64,000 nucleotides of DNA from Druceiella hillmani (GCA_039881145.1 JAYKKI010000060.1:10812501-10876500), one strand, 5' to 3'. Counted from the first letter of the stretch, positions 11,047-23,770 are shown. The notes: generated from the sequence alone by a model not told the origin. Program-made: numbers and translations.

Positions 11047-11475
11047 ACTAAAAAGAGGCAAGTTTTTACTTTCAACAAATCGACAATTTGATTTGTTCGA
11101 TATTTTAAATATCTATATCTATATCTCCCGGTAATTTTGTATGCAATGTAGGTTTTGAATTTTTTTTATTTGTGTTTTTTCTCGGGTAAACTAAAAAGAG
11201 GCAAGTTTTTATTTTCGACAAATCGACAATTTGATTTGTTCGATATTTTAAATCTCTATATCTATATCTCCCGGTAATTTTGTATGCAATATAGGTTTTG
11301 AATTCTTTTTATTTGTGTTTTTTCTTGGGTAAACTAAAAAGAGGCAAGTTTTCATTTTCAACAAATCGACAATTTGATTTGTTTTATATTTTTAACATCG
11401 ATATCTATATCTTCCGTTAATTTTGCGTCCAATATAGATTTTTAATTCTTTTTCTTTGTGTTTTTATCGTGGGTT
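11047..11475. repeat. 143-bp minisatellite, three units
   Basis: Units start at 11047, 11190 and 11333, each opening ACTAAAAAGAGGCAAGTTTT. Units 1 and 2 are nearly identical; unit 3 is more diverged. Each unit contains TCGACAATTTGATTTGTTCG and a pyrimidine-rich tail. No coding capacity. Confidence 0.95.
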
Positions 11476-12078
11476 TTTCTTGGTTACATGAGTTTCGTAT
11501 GTTTTCGTGATGAAATATTTTGCTTAATTAATAACTCCTTATGAAATTTTTAGATTGAGAACAGAGTATAGACTTTTTGAAGAATGCATCTAACATTTTT
11601 TAAGAACTCTCACTCATAATTAAGACACATTTAGTTCTATTTATCTGAGAAACAAGAGTTGATGGAATTTTATTACAATAATAGTAACCTTGGCTTATTT
11701 AAAAATAGTAGCACTACAAATACTATTTATGTAATGGGGATCTTTAATTGGCAAGGCTTTTTCACTAAATATCAGCTCAGTTAAGAATGACTTCAGGCTT
11801 TAAACTATAATTCGTTCAAACATACATTTATCTAGTAATTGAAATGTTTCTTAAAATTCACAGACTTTTTGTAATCTACAGCCAGCAGCAGAAGTTTTAA
11901 ATATCTTTTCTTTGTCACATCGACTTTAATATTTTTAACGAATATGAAGAAAAAATATTTTTTAACGTCCACTTATATTATTTCAGCTGATTTACCTGAA
12001 TTTAATTATACAATTTTGTGTGGTTCATTATTCATATTATATATTTTTTAGATGGCATCACATTTGAATCCCTTAACT
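11476..12078. other. AT-rich spacer, nothing recognised
   Basis: No gene or known repeat seen. Confidence 0.55.
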
Positions 12079-12086
12079 GCATAAAT

Positions 12087-12241
12087 AAATCTTTGCTAAT
12101 ATCCCACCTGAAGATGTTGTAGTACAACGAAACCTAGGTCGTGGTAAAGAAATTAAAGATAGTAGAAATAATACTACATCACGTAGTTTCATTTAATTGT
12201 GAATAATGGATTTCTACAAAATTAACGCCAAATATAGTCAA
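12087..12241 (+). mobile_element. palindromic hammerhead element, copy 1 (single arm)
   Basis: Only the complete arm is present, from CTTTGCTAATATCCCACC to the constant end ...CCAAATATAGTCAA. It is flanked by an 8-bp direct repeat TGCATAAA (12079-12086 and 12242-12249). It is the most strongly 5'-truncated copy and carries one intact ribozyme core. Confidence 0.85.
12104..12144 (+). ncRNA. hammerhead ribozyme motif (type I, minimal helix III)
   Basis: Order along the strand: CCAC (stem I), CTGAAGA (core), one extra T, GTTGT-AGT-ACAAC (stem II and loop), GAA, ACCTAGGT (3-bp helix III with a 2-nt loop, A15.1-U16.1 closing), C17, GTGG (stem I). Predicted cleavage after 12140. The unpaired T between A9 and stem II departs from the textbook core, so activity is unproven. 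Very short helix III usually implies action as a dimer; the palindrome ACCTAGGT would allow this. Confidence 0.72.
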
Positions 12242-12249
12242 TGCATAAA

Positions 12250-12902
12250 ATATTTAAAAAATATAAAATTATTTAATATTTTCCTCATATATTTTTAAAA
12301 AGCATGTGAAATACCAAAAGAAATCAAATGTTCTATTCACCAGAACCAATTAGCTATATGCTTTTTATAATATATTCTTTCAAATATGGAAAAAGGTTTT
12401 CATTAGTTACATGCTCTTACTAAATTATTAGTTAAGAATTTAAAAACTGAACTCTCTAATAATAATTATTTAATGAACGTGATAATTTTCCTCGATTTAA
12501 TAAAACATAATTTTTAATCTATTCATATTAACACATATTAGAAAAAAACATAAATTGGAAGCTAACTCTAAACTAATATATCTATGATGTCTCTAAAGCT
12601 ATATTAGTTTCGATGCTATGATCTACGGATTGACAGGAAACTAGACAGAATTAGGAAAATATTTAATTATTAATTATGGCGTTATATTAACTAATTATAC
12701 TCGTATGTATGCTTACCGACCAAAACTCGAGAAGTTGATACTCACTGCATTTAATTAGGAGTATTTAACTAGCGAATGCTATTTTAATGCTCTTGATTCG
12801 GAAAAATTTGTGTAGTTTACTTAAAAATATGAAATCTATCGACTACTTCAAAATAAACCGAAGAAATGAATACTTTAAAACAATTTCATTTAAAATTTCA
12901 TA
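12250..12902. other. AT-rich spacer, nothing recognised
   Basis: No gene or known repeat seen. Confidence 0.55.
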
Positions 12903-12954
12903 GAAAATCATTTAACGAGAAGATTTAAAAAAATCTTCTCGTTAAATGATTTTC
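12903..12954. other. perfect 24-bp hairpin, 4-nt loop
   Basis: Arms 12903-12926 and 12931-12954 are exact reverse complements (outer bases GAAAATCATTTAACGAGAAG) around AAAA. This is the longest perfect hairpin in the window outside mobile elements and microsatellites. No flanking transposon features. Confidence 0.96.
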
Positions 12955-14339
12955 TTTTTAATAAATATGTCTTTATGGAAAATCAGGAGGGATATCTGCC
13001 CATACAGTAATTATATTATAGCGAAAACGGAAATGACAGTAAAGTTCCATATCGATGAACGAATCGTAGTTTGAAAAAAAAGTAGTCGAGAACTATGCCA
13101 ATCTAGATTAATACATATCTTTTATCAAGCAATACGAGTTAATAGAAGAATACCAATGCATTCGATTCAGTTAAACAGTAATGTTAACCGTGTGATAAAT
13201 TCAAATTTAATTATCGAAAGAATATTCAAATCAACGTATGAAAACAATATATTTAAACATAAAACTTTTGAATGAAGCTAAAATATATTCACGAATATAG
13301 TAATATTAAAATAGTCCAGAATGTACGAGGACCATTTGCCATTTGGCGTAATAGACATATAACACTTGTCGTGTTAAAGAATGAGAATCTCCATTATACT
13401 TGTGTATTCATTTGCCAATGCCCGATTAATGTACATCAATATTATCATCATTAAAATCCTTTCATTATATTTTATAGACCTCATTAAAATTCGTGAATAT
13501 AATGAAATTTCTTTATTTCTTCAATATAACAATGAAAAAATAACTTCTGGAAATTGTCGCGTTCATTTTCATCAAATTAAGTAAAATTAAAGCTAAAACT
13601 TAAAGAAATAAATTTTATATTGTTTTGCAAAAAATATTAATGCCGAACAAGAATATAAGTAACGGTCAGATTCTCAGAAAACTGTTTCATTTTATGTCTA
13701 TTGCGTGATACCTGGCTTAAGTAATATTTCGCAATTCTTTAGTGTCTTGAGAATGTCATGATATATTTAATTGTTATTAATAATAGCCGTAATTAATAAT
13801 AGTTTTGCTTTGCTTGGCAATGGCTTCTGCTATCATAAAGCAAATTTTTGTACGCCGTTTAATAGCGTACTCCTTACATATTGATATTTTACATGACACT
13901 TGAGTCATAATATGTTCCCATTTTGTTTCGTGATGAAAAAGATTTGAGTTCAACTGTTTTTAAATATTCGACATTCTGCGTCAACTTTATGTTTTTTCCG
14001 GTTAGCATCCTGACAACAACCACAAAATAAAATGAAATTATGGACAAACATATCTTTTGATAAACATGTTAAGAAAATTTTGATTAAAAATTTTCAACAA
14101 GTAGAATTCGAAATACATCAATATGATACCTTCATACGATACCATATATGATCATAATCATGAAGTATAGTCTATTAAATCTAGATATTCAATTTTAAAT
14201 TATGTAATTAGGTAAATATGATAAAATTCACAAACTTCAGAGCCAAGCATGTTGTGTCTAATCTCAAACAATATGCAAAAAAAGGCAACATAGGTATTTT
14301 TTTAACGGATATGTGCATAATATCCTATTGATGTGTTAC
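12955..14339. other. AT-rich spacer, nothing recognised
   Basis: Two overlapping frames of 60-67 codons (13272-13584) show no domain, compositional bias or conserved motif. No repeats recognised. Confidence 0.5.
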
Positions 14340-14346
14340 AAGTTTT

Positions 14347-14430
14347 AACTAGCTCGTGGGCCGGATACATAGCCTTTGCAGGCTGCATCGTGGCCCGGGG
14401 GCCTTATGTTGGACGGGCCTGCATTAGACT
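14347..14430. mobile_element. possible hAT terminal region
   Basis: A GC-rich island (GTGGGCCGGATACATAGCC ... GTGGCCCGGGGGCC ... GTTGGACGGGCCTG) resembles the 'gcgggccgcat...gttggacatgcctg' ends of some animal hAT elements. No partner end or transposase adjoins it. Confidence 0.35.
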
Positions 14431-15928
14431 CTCCGTGTGCTTGGTGTAAGATCACCAGTACTATTGAGAATAAATGGAGGCAGAATGAGAACAACGCCAC
14501 AGAATCAAGGTTGTTGTCAAAATAGCGATATTTGGGAGTAAAAATTTTGCACCTTGAATGTTTTTAAATAATTCTATCAAATTTTTCCTTCTGTATTCTT
14601 TTTCTTGTACAAAAAAAAGTTTTTAAATCCGTGTTAGGTGGTACAGTTTCTCTCGATGTAATTACAAACTTTGAGTTCCATGCACTATGAGGTGGGTGTA
14701 CGTTAGTGTATACTCATCTCAATAATTGCCTGAATGAGATTTGAGGTGAGTGTAATTTTGACAGATAATTCAGAAAACTATTGTTTTCTCTTTTAAACTG
14801 GCATTATATTTATAAAAAATAATAATGTATATTAAAGAAATTTTATAAAATTTAAAAAAAAAATATTCGAATATATTTATTTTGAAACTTTTAATAAAAT
14901 TTACAAAGATAATATAAATGTATAAAGATTTTGAAACAATTTTTTTTGTTTTGTCTGCAATATTTTTTAAAATGTTAGCGAAATTTTTTTCCCGAAATAG
15001 TATAACGCAGAAACTTGAAATTTAAAACAATTATAAAGCATTTTAAACCGCATATACATAGAAACATTCGTTTATAATTTTGTGTAATGTGGTTTTAGAT
15101 ATATTGTTGAAAGAGTCCATGAAAATATCCCCCTCCCTCAATTCCAAAATTCACAACAAAATTTCAACAAGTATATTCATGATATTATTTTTGACACGTA
15201 TTTAAACTCAAACTGACATTAAAATAACTACTTGGGCTTTTTTATTTCCGATGTTGTCCAATCAAATTCTTTAAAGATTTCCATTACTGGGGAAACCTAC
15301 TGTAGACATAATTTAATAATTTTATTATAACGATAAATTATCCAGAGAAAAATTTATTCGATGGAAAATTTCATTGATAAAGTTTTTATTTACGACTGGC
15401 AGTAATGAATATCAACTTAAAATAGAAAAAATAAAAAGTCGTTGTGTAACTAAATAGCCATAAGTTAGTTATATTAGTGACATACTATTTATTATCATTA
15501 ACTAGTTATATTTAAGCATAATTTAAGAAATCAAAAAATTTGGAAATTGAAATTTGACAATTGATCTTGATCGAGCGTCAATCAAAAGATTACCATCCAT
15601 AACTTTACTTAAAAAAATGTTTCTGTGTTACTATATATTGTTAAGAATTGAGAAGGCTAATCAACTTTAATGCATCTTAAGTATTAACCATTAGCTCAAA
15701 AAGTTAATCAAGAGCGATTATGCTCCCATTGTCTAATTTTCAGACAAATTATTTCAGAAAACTGAAAATTGTTAATAGTTAAAACGATTAACTATTGCTA
15801 TAATTCAATACGCTGAACACATTGAATTTGGCTCTAGTGCGTAATTTCCAGATTTTTATCGATCTACTTAAATTTTTGCAAATAATTTGTATTAACCGTA
15901 ACGTATTTCCACAATTAAACGAATATCT
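14431..15928. other. AT-rich spacer with two small hairpins
   Basis: No gene seen. AATTTTCAG/CTGAAAATT (about 15736-15770) and AATAGTTAA/TTAACTATT (about 15774-15797) are adjacent 9-bp stems, probably incidental in such AT-rich sequence. Confidence 0.5.
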
Positions 15929-16108
15929 TCAGGTAGGATATTAGCAAAGATCTTTGCTAATATCCCACCTGAAGATGTTGTAATACAACGAAACCTAGGC
16001 AAGCCTAGTAAAGAAATTAAAGAAATTAGAAATAATACTACATCACGTAATTTCATTTAATTGTGAATAATGAATTTCTACAAAATTAACACCAAATATA
16101 TTCAATAT
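15929..16108 (+). mobile_element. palindromic hammerhead element, copy 2 (short left arm)
   Basis: About 26 bases of inverted arm (ATCTTCAGGTAGGATATTAG), then a full arm ending CCAAATATATTCAAT. The ribozyme is broken: after ACCTAGG the GTC-GTGG site is replaced by CAAGCCTAG. No clear target duplication was found. Confidence 0.85.
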
Positions 16109-17281
16109 TCATAACGTATTTATTAAAAAGATATAAAAGATTACGCAAATTTCAAAGGGCAAATATTTAAAGCTGGTGTGATGTGTTTGGTGTAACGGTG
16201 TTTATTAAAGATACTTTTTTTAATTATATTCAATTGAAACCGACCGCGAAACCGAAAGCTTATAGAAAATTTAGGGCAATAAAAATGAGAATTTTTTCAA
16301 ATGTAAATTTACCTAATCAAAAGCGCTTTTGAGCCGGCTTTAAAATATCTGTATTCAAATTATAATATTCGTAAGGAGCAACTTTCAAATTTTCTTCACT
16401 ACTCTTTGTTTAAAATTAATTGTCAAGTTCTAATCGCAAGGAGAAAGCTATTTAATAAAAAAAAACTCAGTTGAAGTGACTGTGTCACATGTTTGTCATA
16501 TCCTAATATAGAAAATATATTTACGGAACATGGGTGTATGTACGAAAAGAATTATTTTGTTGTAAGTGTAATATCTAATTGATAAAGTTCCTTTCAAATG
16601 GTCAAATTGTCATCTATGTTGGGTTTTAACATAAATAATATCGATGTGGCCTCATAAAAAAAAATTAAAATATTTTTAAAGAATTACTTTTTGTACATAT
16701 CATAAGATACTTATAAGCAATTCAACGCACCGATACAGTGTTATGTGCTCATACGAATGCACTTACGCGACTTCCAATGTAATCCAATCATCCGATTGTA
16801 ATAAAATTGATTACGATCCGCCTTGCGATGTATAATTCGTAACGCATATACATTCACTGAGACAGTATAATAACATATGAATATATAGATCTCTGTTCAG
16901 TATTAACTGAAACGATCTCTTTTTATCTTATATTAATACACAAATGAAAATGAAATAATGATATCTAGTCGCTAAATTTATCAAATGGTTTACTAATCTG
17001 AAATTATTTTTCTTAAAACGTGAAACGTTACTAATTTGGGAGAAATGGGAAGGTAAATTGCAGTCGATTATTTGCACGAAAGTTATACAAGGCTGATAAA
17101 TATAATATTTAAAGACTTTCACTCATCAAAGAAATTAATATTTTATAAGGACGTATGCCTAGGGGAATTAATAAAATTAACTTCAAATCTATGTAATGGA
17201 GATAATTACGCCACACTTATAAAGGCACGCGCCCGCCCAAGCACTACACCCACACAGACGCGTTCTCTTTTGGGTATTTAT

Positions 17282-17284
<3 letters not shown>
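16109..17284. other. AT-rich spacer, nothing recognised
   Basis: No gene seen. The 64- and 93-codon frames near 16928-17353 have no recognisable domain; the second runs into a (TA)n tract. Confidence 0.5.
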
Positions 17285-17352
<68 letters not shown>

Positions 17353-17353
17353 A
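17285..17353. repeat. (TA)n microsatellite at the 3' end of an RTE remnant
   Basis: TA tract directly following (on the minus strand) the end of the RTE pseudogene, so it may have grown from the element's simple-repeat tail. Confidence 0.95.
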
Positions 17354-18765
17354 ATGAAATATAAATGATATGTATATCCTTATTAAACATTGCTGTCTAA
17401 TTGTTAAAATACTTATCACTTTCTAAGATATGGACCACCCCTTGGGTGAAGGTCTCCTCCATCCTTTTCCATGATTCTCTAATTCTGCCTTGGGTCAACC
17501 AGTCTGTCCCAGTTCTTTCTGTTATGTCAACAGCCCGCCGTCTACTGGACCTGCCTCTCTTCCTTTTCCCTATTGGACCCTTCCATATAATTGGTTGAAT
17601 AATCCATCGGTTATCAGTATAACGTGATATGAGAGCGGTTCATCGCCGCTTTAGCTTGAGAGCTTGTGTGAGAGCATCAGTTAATTTGGTTTCTTGGCCT
17701 ATGATTTAATTTTTTATTTCATATGTTTTTAATATTTTGTTTTCTTTTATTAGTGAAAAGCCATGTCTGGCGACAGTATAATAAGCAAGTCAGCAGACAG
17801 GTGTCAAATGCAATTTTTTCAACGTTTAGAGAATAATCCCCATTTAAAATTTATTTGAGTGACCAAAATGTTTTCAAGGTTATACTTGCTCTTCTTACAA
17901 TTTCCTTTTTGTTGCTTGATTTGATAAATGATAACTTTTTACCCAAATATATGTAGGTATTGTCCACATACTCAATTTTGTTCTTTCCTGCATTGATTGG
18001 TTGTTGGCGACTGTTAGTCATTAGTTTGGGTTTTATTGAGTTCATCTCTAAACCTCCTTCGTAACTTTCTTGGAGTAAGCAATGTATCATTTCTTTCAGT
18101 TCCTTTTGGGGTTTCAGCTAGCAACACGATATCATCCGCGAATCTAAGATGGTTTAAGTAGTGTCCATTTTTGTTTATTCCTTTGCACTGTTATTTCTAT
18201 TCTTATCTCTTTTCTTCTGGTTTATAGTTTAAATTTGCTTGTCCTGTTATTGTATATTTTCTTTATAATATTTATATATTTTGTATCTATTCTAAGTAGG
18301 TTTAAAGCATTTCAGATAGAGTTATGACTACTACTATCAGAGGATTTGCAATAATCTACATAGGCCAAATATAGGGGTGTATTATATTCTTTACATTTTT
18401 CGATAATCTGTCCGAATGAATGTATACGATCCATCGTTCTGAAGCTTGAACGAAAGCCGAGTTGTTCATTTAATTGTGCGCGGTCGATTGCATTCCTTAT
18501 ATGTTTTCAACATTATTGATGCAAAGAGTTTGTATGTATTGGCGAATAAGCCAATAGCCCTGTAGTTTCTGATGTCTAATAATTGCCTTTTTTCTGTATT
18601 ACAATTATATCCTCTGTGCACCGTAGCCACGGAATAGTTTCGTGTCAATTATTATGCTAAACAAATGTGTGAAGTGACTAATTAAAACAGATAACCCTAA
18701 TTTTAAACACAATTAAATGAGACTATGTGATGTAGTATTATTTCTACTTTCTATAATTTCTTTAA

Positions 18766-18806
18766 CCACGACCTAGGTTTCGTTGTATTATAACATCTTC
18801 AGGTGG
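18766..18806 (-). ncRNA. hammerhead ribozyme motif, inverted arm
   Basis: Minus strand: CCAC, CTGAAGA, T, GTTAT-AAT-ACAAC (one stem II mismatch), GAA, ACCTAGGT, C, GTGG. Core positions are intact, stem II weakened. Predicted cleavage just before GTGG. Confidence 0.65.
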
Positions 18807-18834
18807 GATATTAGCAAAGACCTTTGTCAATATC

Positions 18835-18875
18835 CCACCTGAAGATGTTGTAATACAACGAAACCTAGGTCGTGG
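18835..18875 (+). ncRNA. hammerhead ribozyme motif, complete arm
   Basis: CCAC, CTGAAGA, T, GTTGT-AAT-ACAAC, GAA, ACCTAGGT, C, GTGG, all pairings intact; predicted cleavage after 18871. Outside stem I, CTTT upstream and AAAG downstream could extend helix I across an internal loop. Confidence 0.73.
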
Positions 18876-19673
18876 TTAAAGAAATTAAAGAAAGTAGAAA
18901 TAATACTACATCACGTAGTCTCATTTAATTGTGAATAATGAATTTCTACAAAATTAACGCCAAATATATTCAATACCTAATTTTAAAGCTTAGTTTGTTA
19001 TACCATTTGGACCTGAGCTCCCATTTTATTTTTGTAGTTTTATATATTCATGTACTTCTTTTTCATCTATTGTTTTAACTGTTTTAGTACAGGTAATTTA
19101 ACTTCTTTTATGTTCTTGTGTTTCGCAATTTTCTTTTCTCTTCTTTTACATAATCTTTCGTGGAAAGTTGACGCTTGTTCCGTGATATTATTTCTCGATT
19201 TAGATTCTTTTAATTCACTTTGTAGTTTTTATACATATATTCAACTCTTTAAATGCTCTCTTTTTGCTTCAAAATTTCGTAATTTTTTTTTTATTATTAT
19301 ACATGCATATGGTTCCTGCGTGTCTATGGTTCCTGCAGATTGACCTTTTTAATGGATCGACTGGTTTCCATGAATAGTTTGATTAGTTTTTCTTTCATAA
19401 CTTTGTCTTTGTGCTTTTTGAAAATTAGTTCATTGCTTTTTTTTATTATTGTTTTTGTACCCTTACTAATATTATGTGATCTATGCTATTCTCGATGTTA
19501 TTTTTGTTTGTTAAGCTGTGCAGTAAGGTTTCTTCGAGCATATTATAGTAAGTTTGAACATCTCTGTTTGCTATTGTTTGGTCATTTATGCGACTTTTAA
19601 GACAATGTGTATAATTCTTTTGTGAGTAATGTATAATTCTTCTCTTTGTTAGTGTTAAAGTTTTGGCACATAC

Positions 19674-19674
19674 T

Positions 19675-19710
<36 letters not shown>

Positions 19711-19743
19711 CATGTGTATATATGTATATATCTTATAGTATAA

Positions 19744-19796
<53 letters not shown>
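19674..19796. repeat. compound (CA)n(TA)n microsatellite
   Basis: CA repeat followed by interrupted and then perfect TA repeat. It lies just beyond the 5' limit of the RTE remnant. Confidence 0.96.
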
Positions 19797-19797
<1 letters not shown>

Positions 19798-22700
19798 TAA
19801 GGTAGTATCTTTGCATTTCTTGAACTTTGAAAAGTAGTTGTAGTTTTAAATATAATCAGCCTCTCTTTTTCTATTTGGTAGCGGCTACGGCACAGCTTTA
19901 GTTATCTTTTTTACCAAAGACAATATTTGATCTCTGTCTTAAAATTTACATTATATGCATTAATATATAAGGAAAAATCATAAAATGATCATCAATTCAT
20001 TCAATTATTAGTTCAAATTCACTAAGAGTACTGGGGCAGCCACATTATTAAAATCTAAAACAGCAATATAAGCCTTTTTTTGCCAAATTAACAATAAATC
20101 AGTTGGATTATTATTACTGAAATAAATCCATTACCGAGAACATTACAATAGTGTCAACATTGTTGTTGGAAAAGTTACTGGTCTGGGAGCTTCATTAAAA
20201 ATAGCTGGCAAAATTTTGTAGGTACATTAATTATATCTAGGGGGATTATATCTAGGGGGTTAGAATTTTAAATGTGTTAAAAAAGTAAAAGGAAAGAATC
20301 ATTTATTTTTAGAGATAATCTACCGCAGCTTGTTATATTTTTTAAGACATGACCAAATAGAACTATGCATTTTGACATATTCAACAACGATCTCAAACTA
20401 AAGCAGCTTACTAATGTAGATTAGTTTATATTTTTGGACTTAAATTTTGTTTAGTACAATACATTTTAATTTCTGATATCTACGGGTAAAAATATATTTA
20501 GTATTTGCATTATGTAAAAAGTGATAATATGTACATATAATTATAAGTACTTAAATATAAATAAATTATTGAAAATGTAAACAATATTATTAAAAGTAGA
20601 ATTACAATTATTTAAAAAACAATTAGTAAAATTGAAAAGTAGAATTTAATTAAATACAATAAAAAAATATTGTGAGTTCCCAAAGGACTTTCAAAAAATT
20701 TGTGATTCGGATTCACCAAAATAACTTTAATTTTAGTTGCTCAGAATGAGATATATTGACAAAATATTTCAGAAAATATTGAACTTATTGCCAAAAAGTT
20801 ATATATATTTAAGTAATAAAGCATAAAGCATTTACATTTATGTAATGGTGTTTAATAAAAAAAAAAAGAATATTAATGGACTTTTTCACTACCGTTCCTA
20901 TTTAATCAGATACAAATTTACTTAAACAAAAATCTCCGTGCTGATGGAAAGCAAAGTAGTCAAATATCTTCGTGCATATGACACGATTTAAGGTCCTGAT
21001 TATGGTTTTTTTTTTTGTTGAACTTAGAGTTCAACAGGCAAATACCAATGCGGTATGCAAAATATAATTTACTAGCTCTGACATAAACGAGACACGTAAT
21101 TTTAGCTAATTCTTTTCCTTTCACTATTCAATGCCCTATTCTAAGTTAGTGCTACCAATAAGCTGATAATCTGAATATTTTTAGTTTTTTATAAAACTGG
21201 GGACTTTTATAATATTATCATCTCCTTTTGTTTATGTATTTTTCCGACGGAGAATAAATTATTAAATTAACTTTACAAATTTTCAATATTCACCACTGTA
21301 GTGAAAGAAAAATGGGTAAGTTGAAAATGTCAAATTATTTCGAATCAAAAATTCCAGTAAAGTGAATCTTTCTTAATAAGTCTTTCAGTACATTTACAAT
21401 TATGATAGAGTAGCTGTTTTTTAACTTGTTGCTGAATAATGAAATTTCAAATTCATTTGTATTTTAGTCTGTGTAAGAATAATTTTGGAAAATGACACTT
21501 AGTAAAAAGTGCAGTGACTACGTAAGAAAAGTAATTTCTATGTTTCGAAACATATATATGATTAACTAAATAAGTTAGTAAAAGCAACAATATTGCATTT
21601 CCTTTTTGACGTCCTTTGAATTCAAAGTGTATGTAGAAACATAAAACAATGGTTCTGTTTCTTTATTTTGCATGTTCCTACAGGCGCCTAATGAGTTTTG
21701 AGTAAAATAGGGTGTTCAAAAGTTTCCTTATTATAAATAGAATTATTAAAATAATAAAATTATTGCAGACCAGACATACAATTTAGGAGAAACATTGCAA
21801 ATGTAAAACAAAATTTATCATTTCGTCAACTTTTTCCTTGTCTCGCTTCTTTGCGAAAATATTTTATTATCCGGCAACTAGCAATGGTTTTTGAGCACAT
21901 TATATATGTTTGGAATGTATACGTATGTGACTAGGAATCAGATGTCATATACAAAACGTATGCAAGATGTTCCATTCGTATTTAAAGCTTCTTTACAGAC
22001 ATTACACGCGAATAAATATATGATTTTGTGGAAAGAATTTAATAATATATTTGCAGGTATCATAAACTGTCTTGTAAAGATTAATGATTTCATGCAGCGT
22101 TATTTTAAAAATTAATTCCACGTTTTTTAAAAAATACATATACAAATTGTTATCATTTTACCTCAACTTTTAATCATTTAAATTTAATCATAAAAGTGTA
22201 ATACTTATATGGTTAAAAAACTTATATGGTTAAATTGTTTGAGGTGTAGAATTTATAGTTTTAAATCGATATATTTATTTAGTTACAGCTGGATTTCAAT
22301 TGCTTATAAAAGCTTGTAAGTTGCAGTCGGGCAAATAAAAACTTAATATAATTTTTTTTTTCAAATGAAAATTAATTTTTGAAGTTACTTATTTAAGTTT
22401 GATATAAGCATTTATAACTCTGCTTTTTGAGTGCAAAAACTAAAAACCGAGGGTTACAACTATCAATATTTATATCGTATACCTGCAAAATCCACAAAGA
22501 GATGAAAAGTTTAACATCATAACGGTTAGCGATGCGATCACTTAAATTCTTTCTTTCGTTGTTCATATAACTATACTTTTATCGAAAGTTTAGTTTAACT
22601 TGTATAATGACTTCGAAACGTATTTTATATTCTTAGAGTAAATATCACATTTCAGCCGAAATAAAATCCTCCCCTATAGAAGATATTATTGATTAAACTA

Positions 22701-23755
22701 GACGGTTATGTGCCTATTGTATATAAGTACATAATCACCGTCAATATGATGAATAATAAGCGATATATTTGAAAATAACTTTAAAAAGAAAAAAAATTAG
22801 GTTAACTATTTGCGTAAATTTTTTTTTTTATTTCGTTTTCCTATATAAAATAATATTTTCTTAAAACGTTTGCATAGGCTAAGCATATATGAGAATAATT
22901 GAAAATCTTATAAACTATTTTTATTCTTTGAGTTTCGTACCTCATTAAGAAAAGAAGGGAAATTTACGAAAAAACTTACTTGTTAGTCCATCTAACTAAA
23001 ATGTTTGTCTCGGATATTTCTTAACGTAAAAATTTAAAATTTTACGAAGAAATGAAACATAATGACCCGATAATATTTGTATCGATCAATCGATAACACG
23101 CAAAAGTATAGAATTGGAAATTTTGAAGGGAACAAATAAAGTACCACTTGTTTTTCCTTTCATGGTTAATGTGAGTTACCAATTTATAAAACAAGTTCTC
23201 AGTACTCAACAATAACTTTTCTTCCAAATTTTACGTAGAACAGTTAAAAATATTAGTAATAACAAAATTATGAAAAAAAACAGCTATTATATTAGTAAAC
23301 CCAAATTTTTACTGCTATTATTGTAAATATCTTAGTTTTTGAAATATTTGCAACAGTTTTAAGACTGCAGAAAAAACATAGATTTATGATCTATTAATAT
23401 TTTTATATCATTTATTAAGAATACAATATATCCTTTAAATATCTATATGTTTACGTAAACTGAACAGTTTAACCGAACAGTTTACGCAGTGTAAATTCGA
23501 ACAGTTTAACAGTTTTTTTTTATTATAATTATAAAATATGTCTAAATATAACAATCTCCTATAAACATACTGAGTGATTAAGAATATTTGAAATAAATAT
23601 CTGTTTTTATGTTTGATGTACGTATATTCAAACCAAAATATTTCAAAATAGTAAATATTAAATATTTAATTAATTTTGAAATGAAAACGTGCATGGAAAG
23701 TTATAACAACAGTAAGAATAAAATTTAAAACGTATTAATTTTGGTTAAATTTAAT
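19797..23755. other. AT-rich spacer; 21815-22010 duplicates 36840-37030
   Basis: No gene seen in almost 4 kb. 21815-22010 (CGTCAACTTTTTCCTTGTCT...) aligns by eye with 36847-37030 (CGTCAGTCTTTTCCTTGCCT...), and 22420-22480 weakly with 37540-37600. A 15-bp tandem (ATTATATCTAGGGGG) is at 20230-20259. A small hairpin with CGTAAACTG/CAGTTTACG arms is at about 23454-23487. The 74-codon frame at 21891-22115 lies in the duplicated block and shows no domain. Confidence 0.6.
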
Positions 23756-23770
23756 AAATACACCTATATT

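Larger units (their letters stand above)
18708..18975 (+). mobile_element. palindromic hammerhead element, copy 3, nested in RTE
   Basis: Two inverted arms meeting near 18820. The left starts CACAATTAAATGAGACTATG and the right ends CCAAATATATTCAATA. It is bordered by a perfect 12-bp direct repeat CCTAATTTTAAA (18696-18707 and 18976-18987), which occurs once in the interrupted RTE. This gives the cleanest definition of the element's ends and a relative age (younger than the RTE insertion). Confidence 0.95.
17355..19640 (-). pseudogene. RTE-like endonuclease/reverse transcriptase, 5'-truncated and interrupted
   Basis: Non-LTR retrotransposon polyprotein remnant. Reading the minus strand from 19640: a stretch before the RT (about 19560), then DEKEVHEYIKLQK and GPNGITN-ALKLG (about 19060-18980), the region preceding the RT fingers. 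After an inserted palindromic element come IRNYRAIGLFANTYKLFASI (about 18580-18520), NEQLGFRSSFRTMDRIHSFG and YLAYVDY (about 18455-18360, RT motifs with the first Asp), HLRFADDIVLLAETP (18165-18110, catalytic FADD), IEYVDNTYIYLGKKLSF (about 17980-17930), and a C-terminal W-x-x-x-GRIRESWKRMEETFTQG (about 17510-17440). Several stops and frameshifts. The endonuclease domain is absent. Plus-strand frames at 17401-17598 and 19050-19600 are shadows of it. Confidence 0.9.

Noticed and set aside
17401..19600. Plus-strand frames of 65-97 codons across 17401-17598 and 19050-19600
   Set aside because: The minus strand encodes RTE reverse-transcriptase motifs here; the plus frames are antisense shadows.
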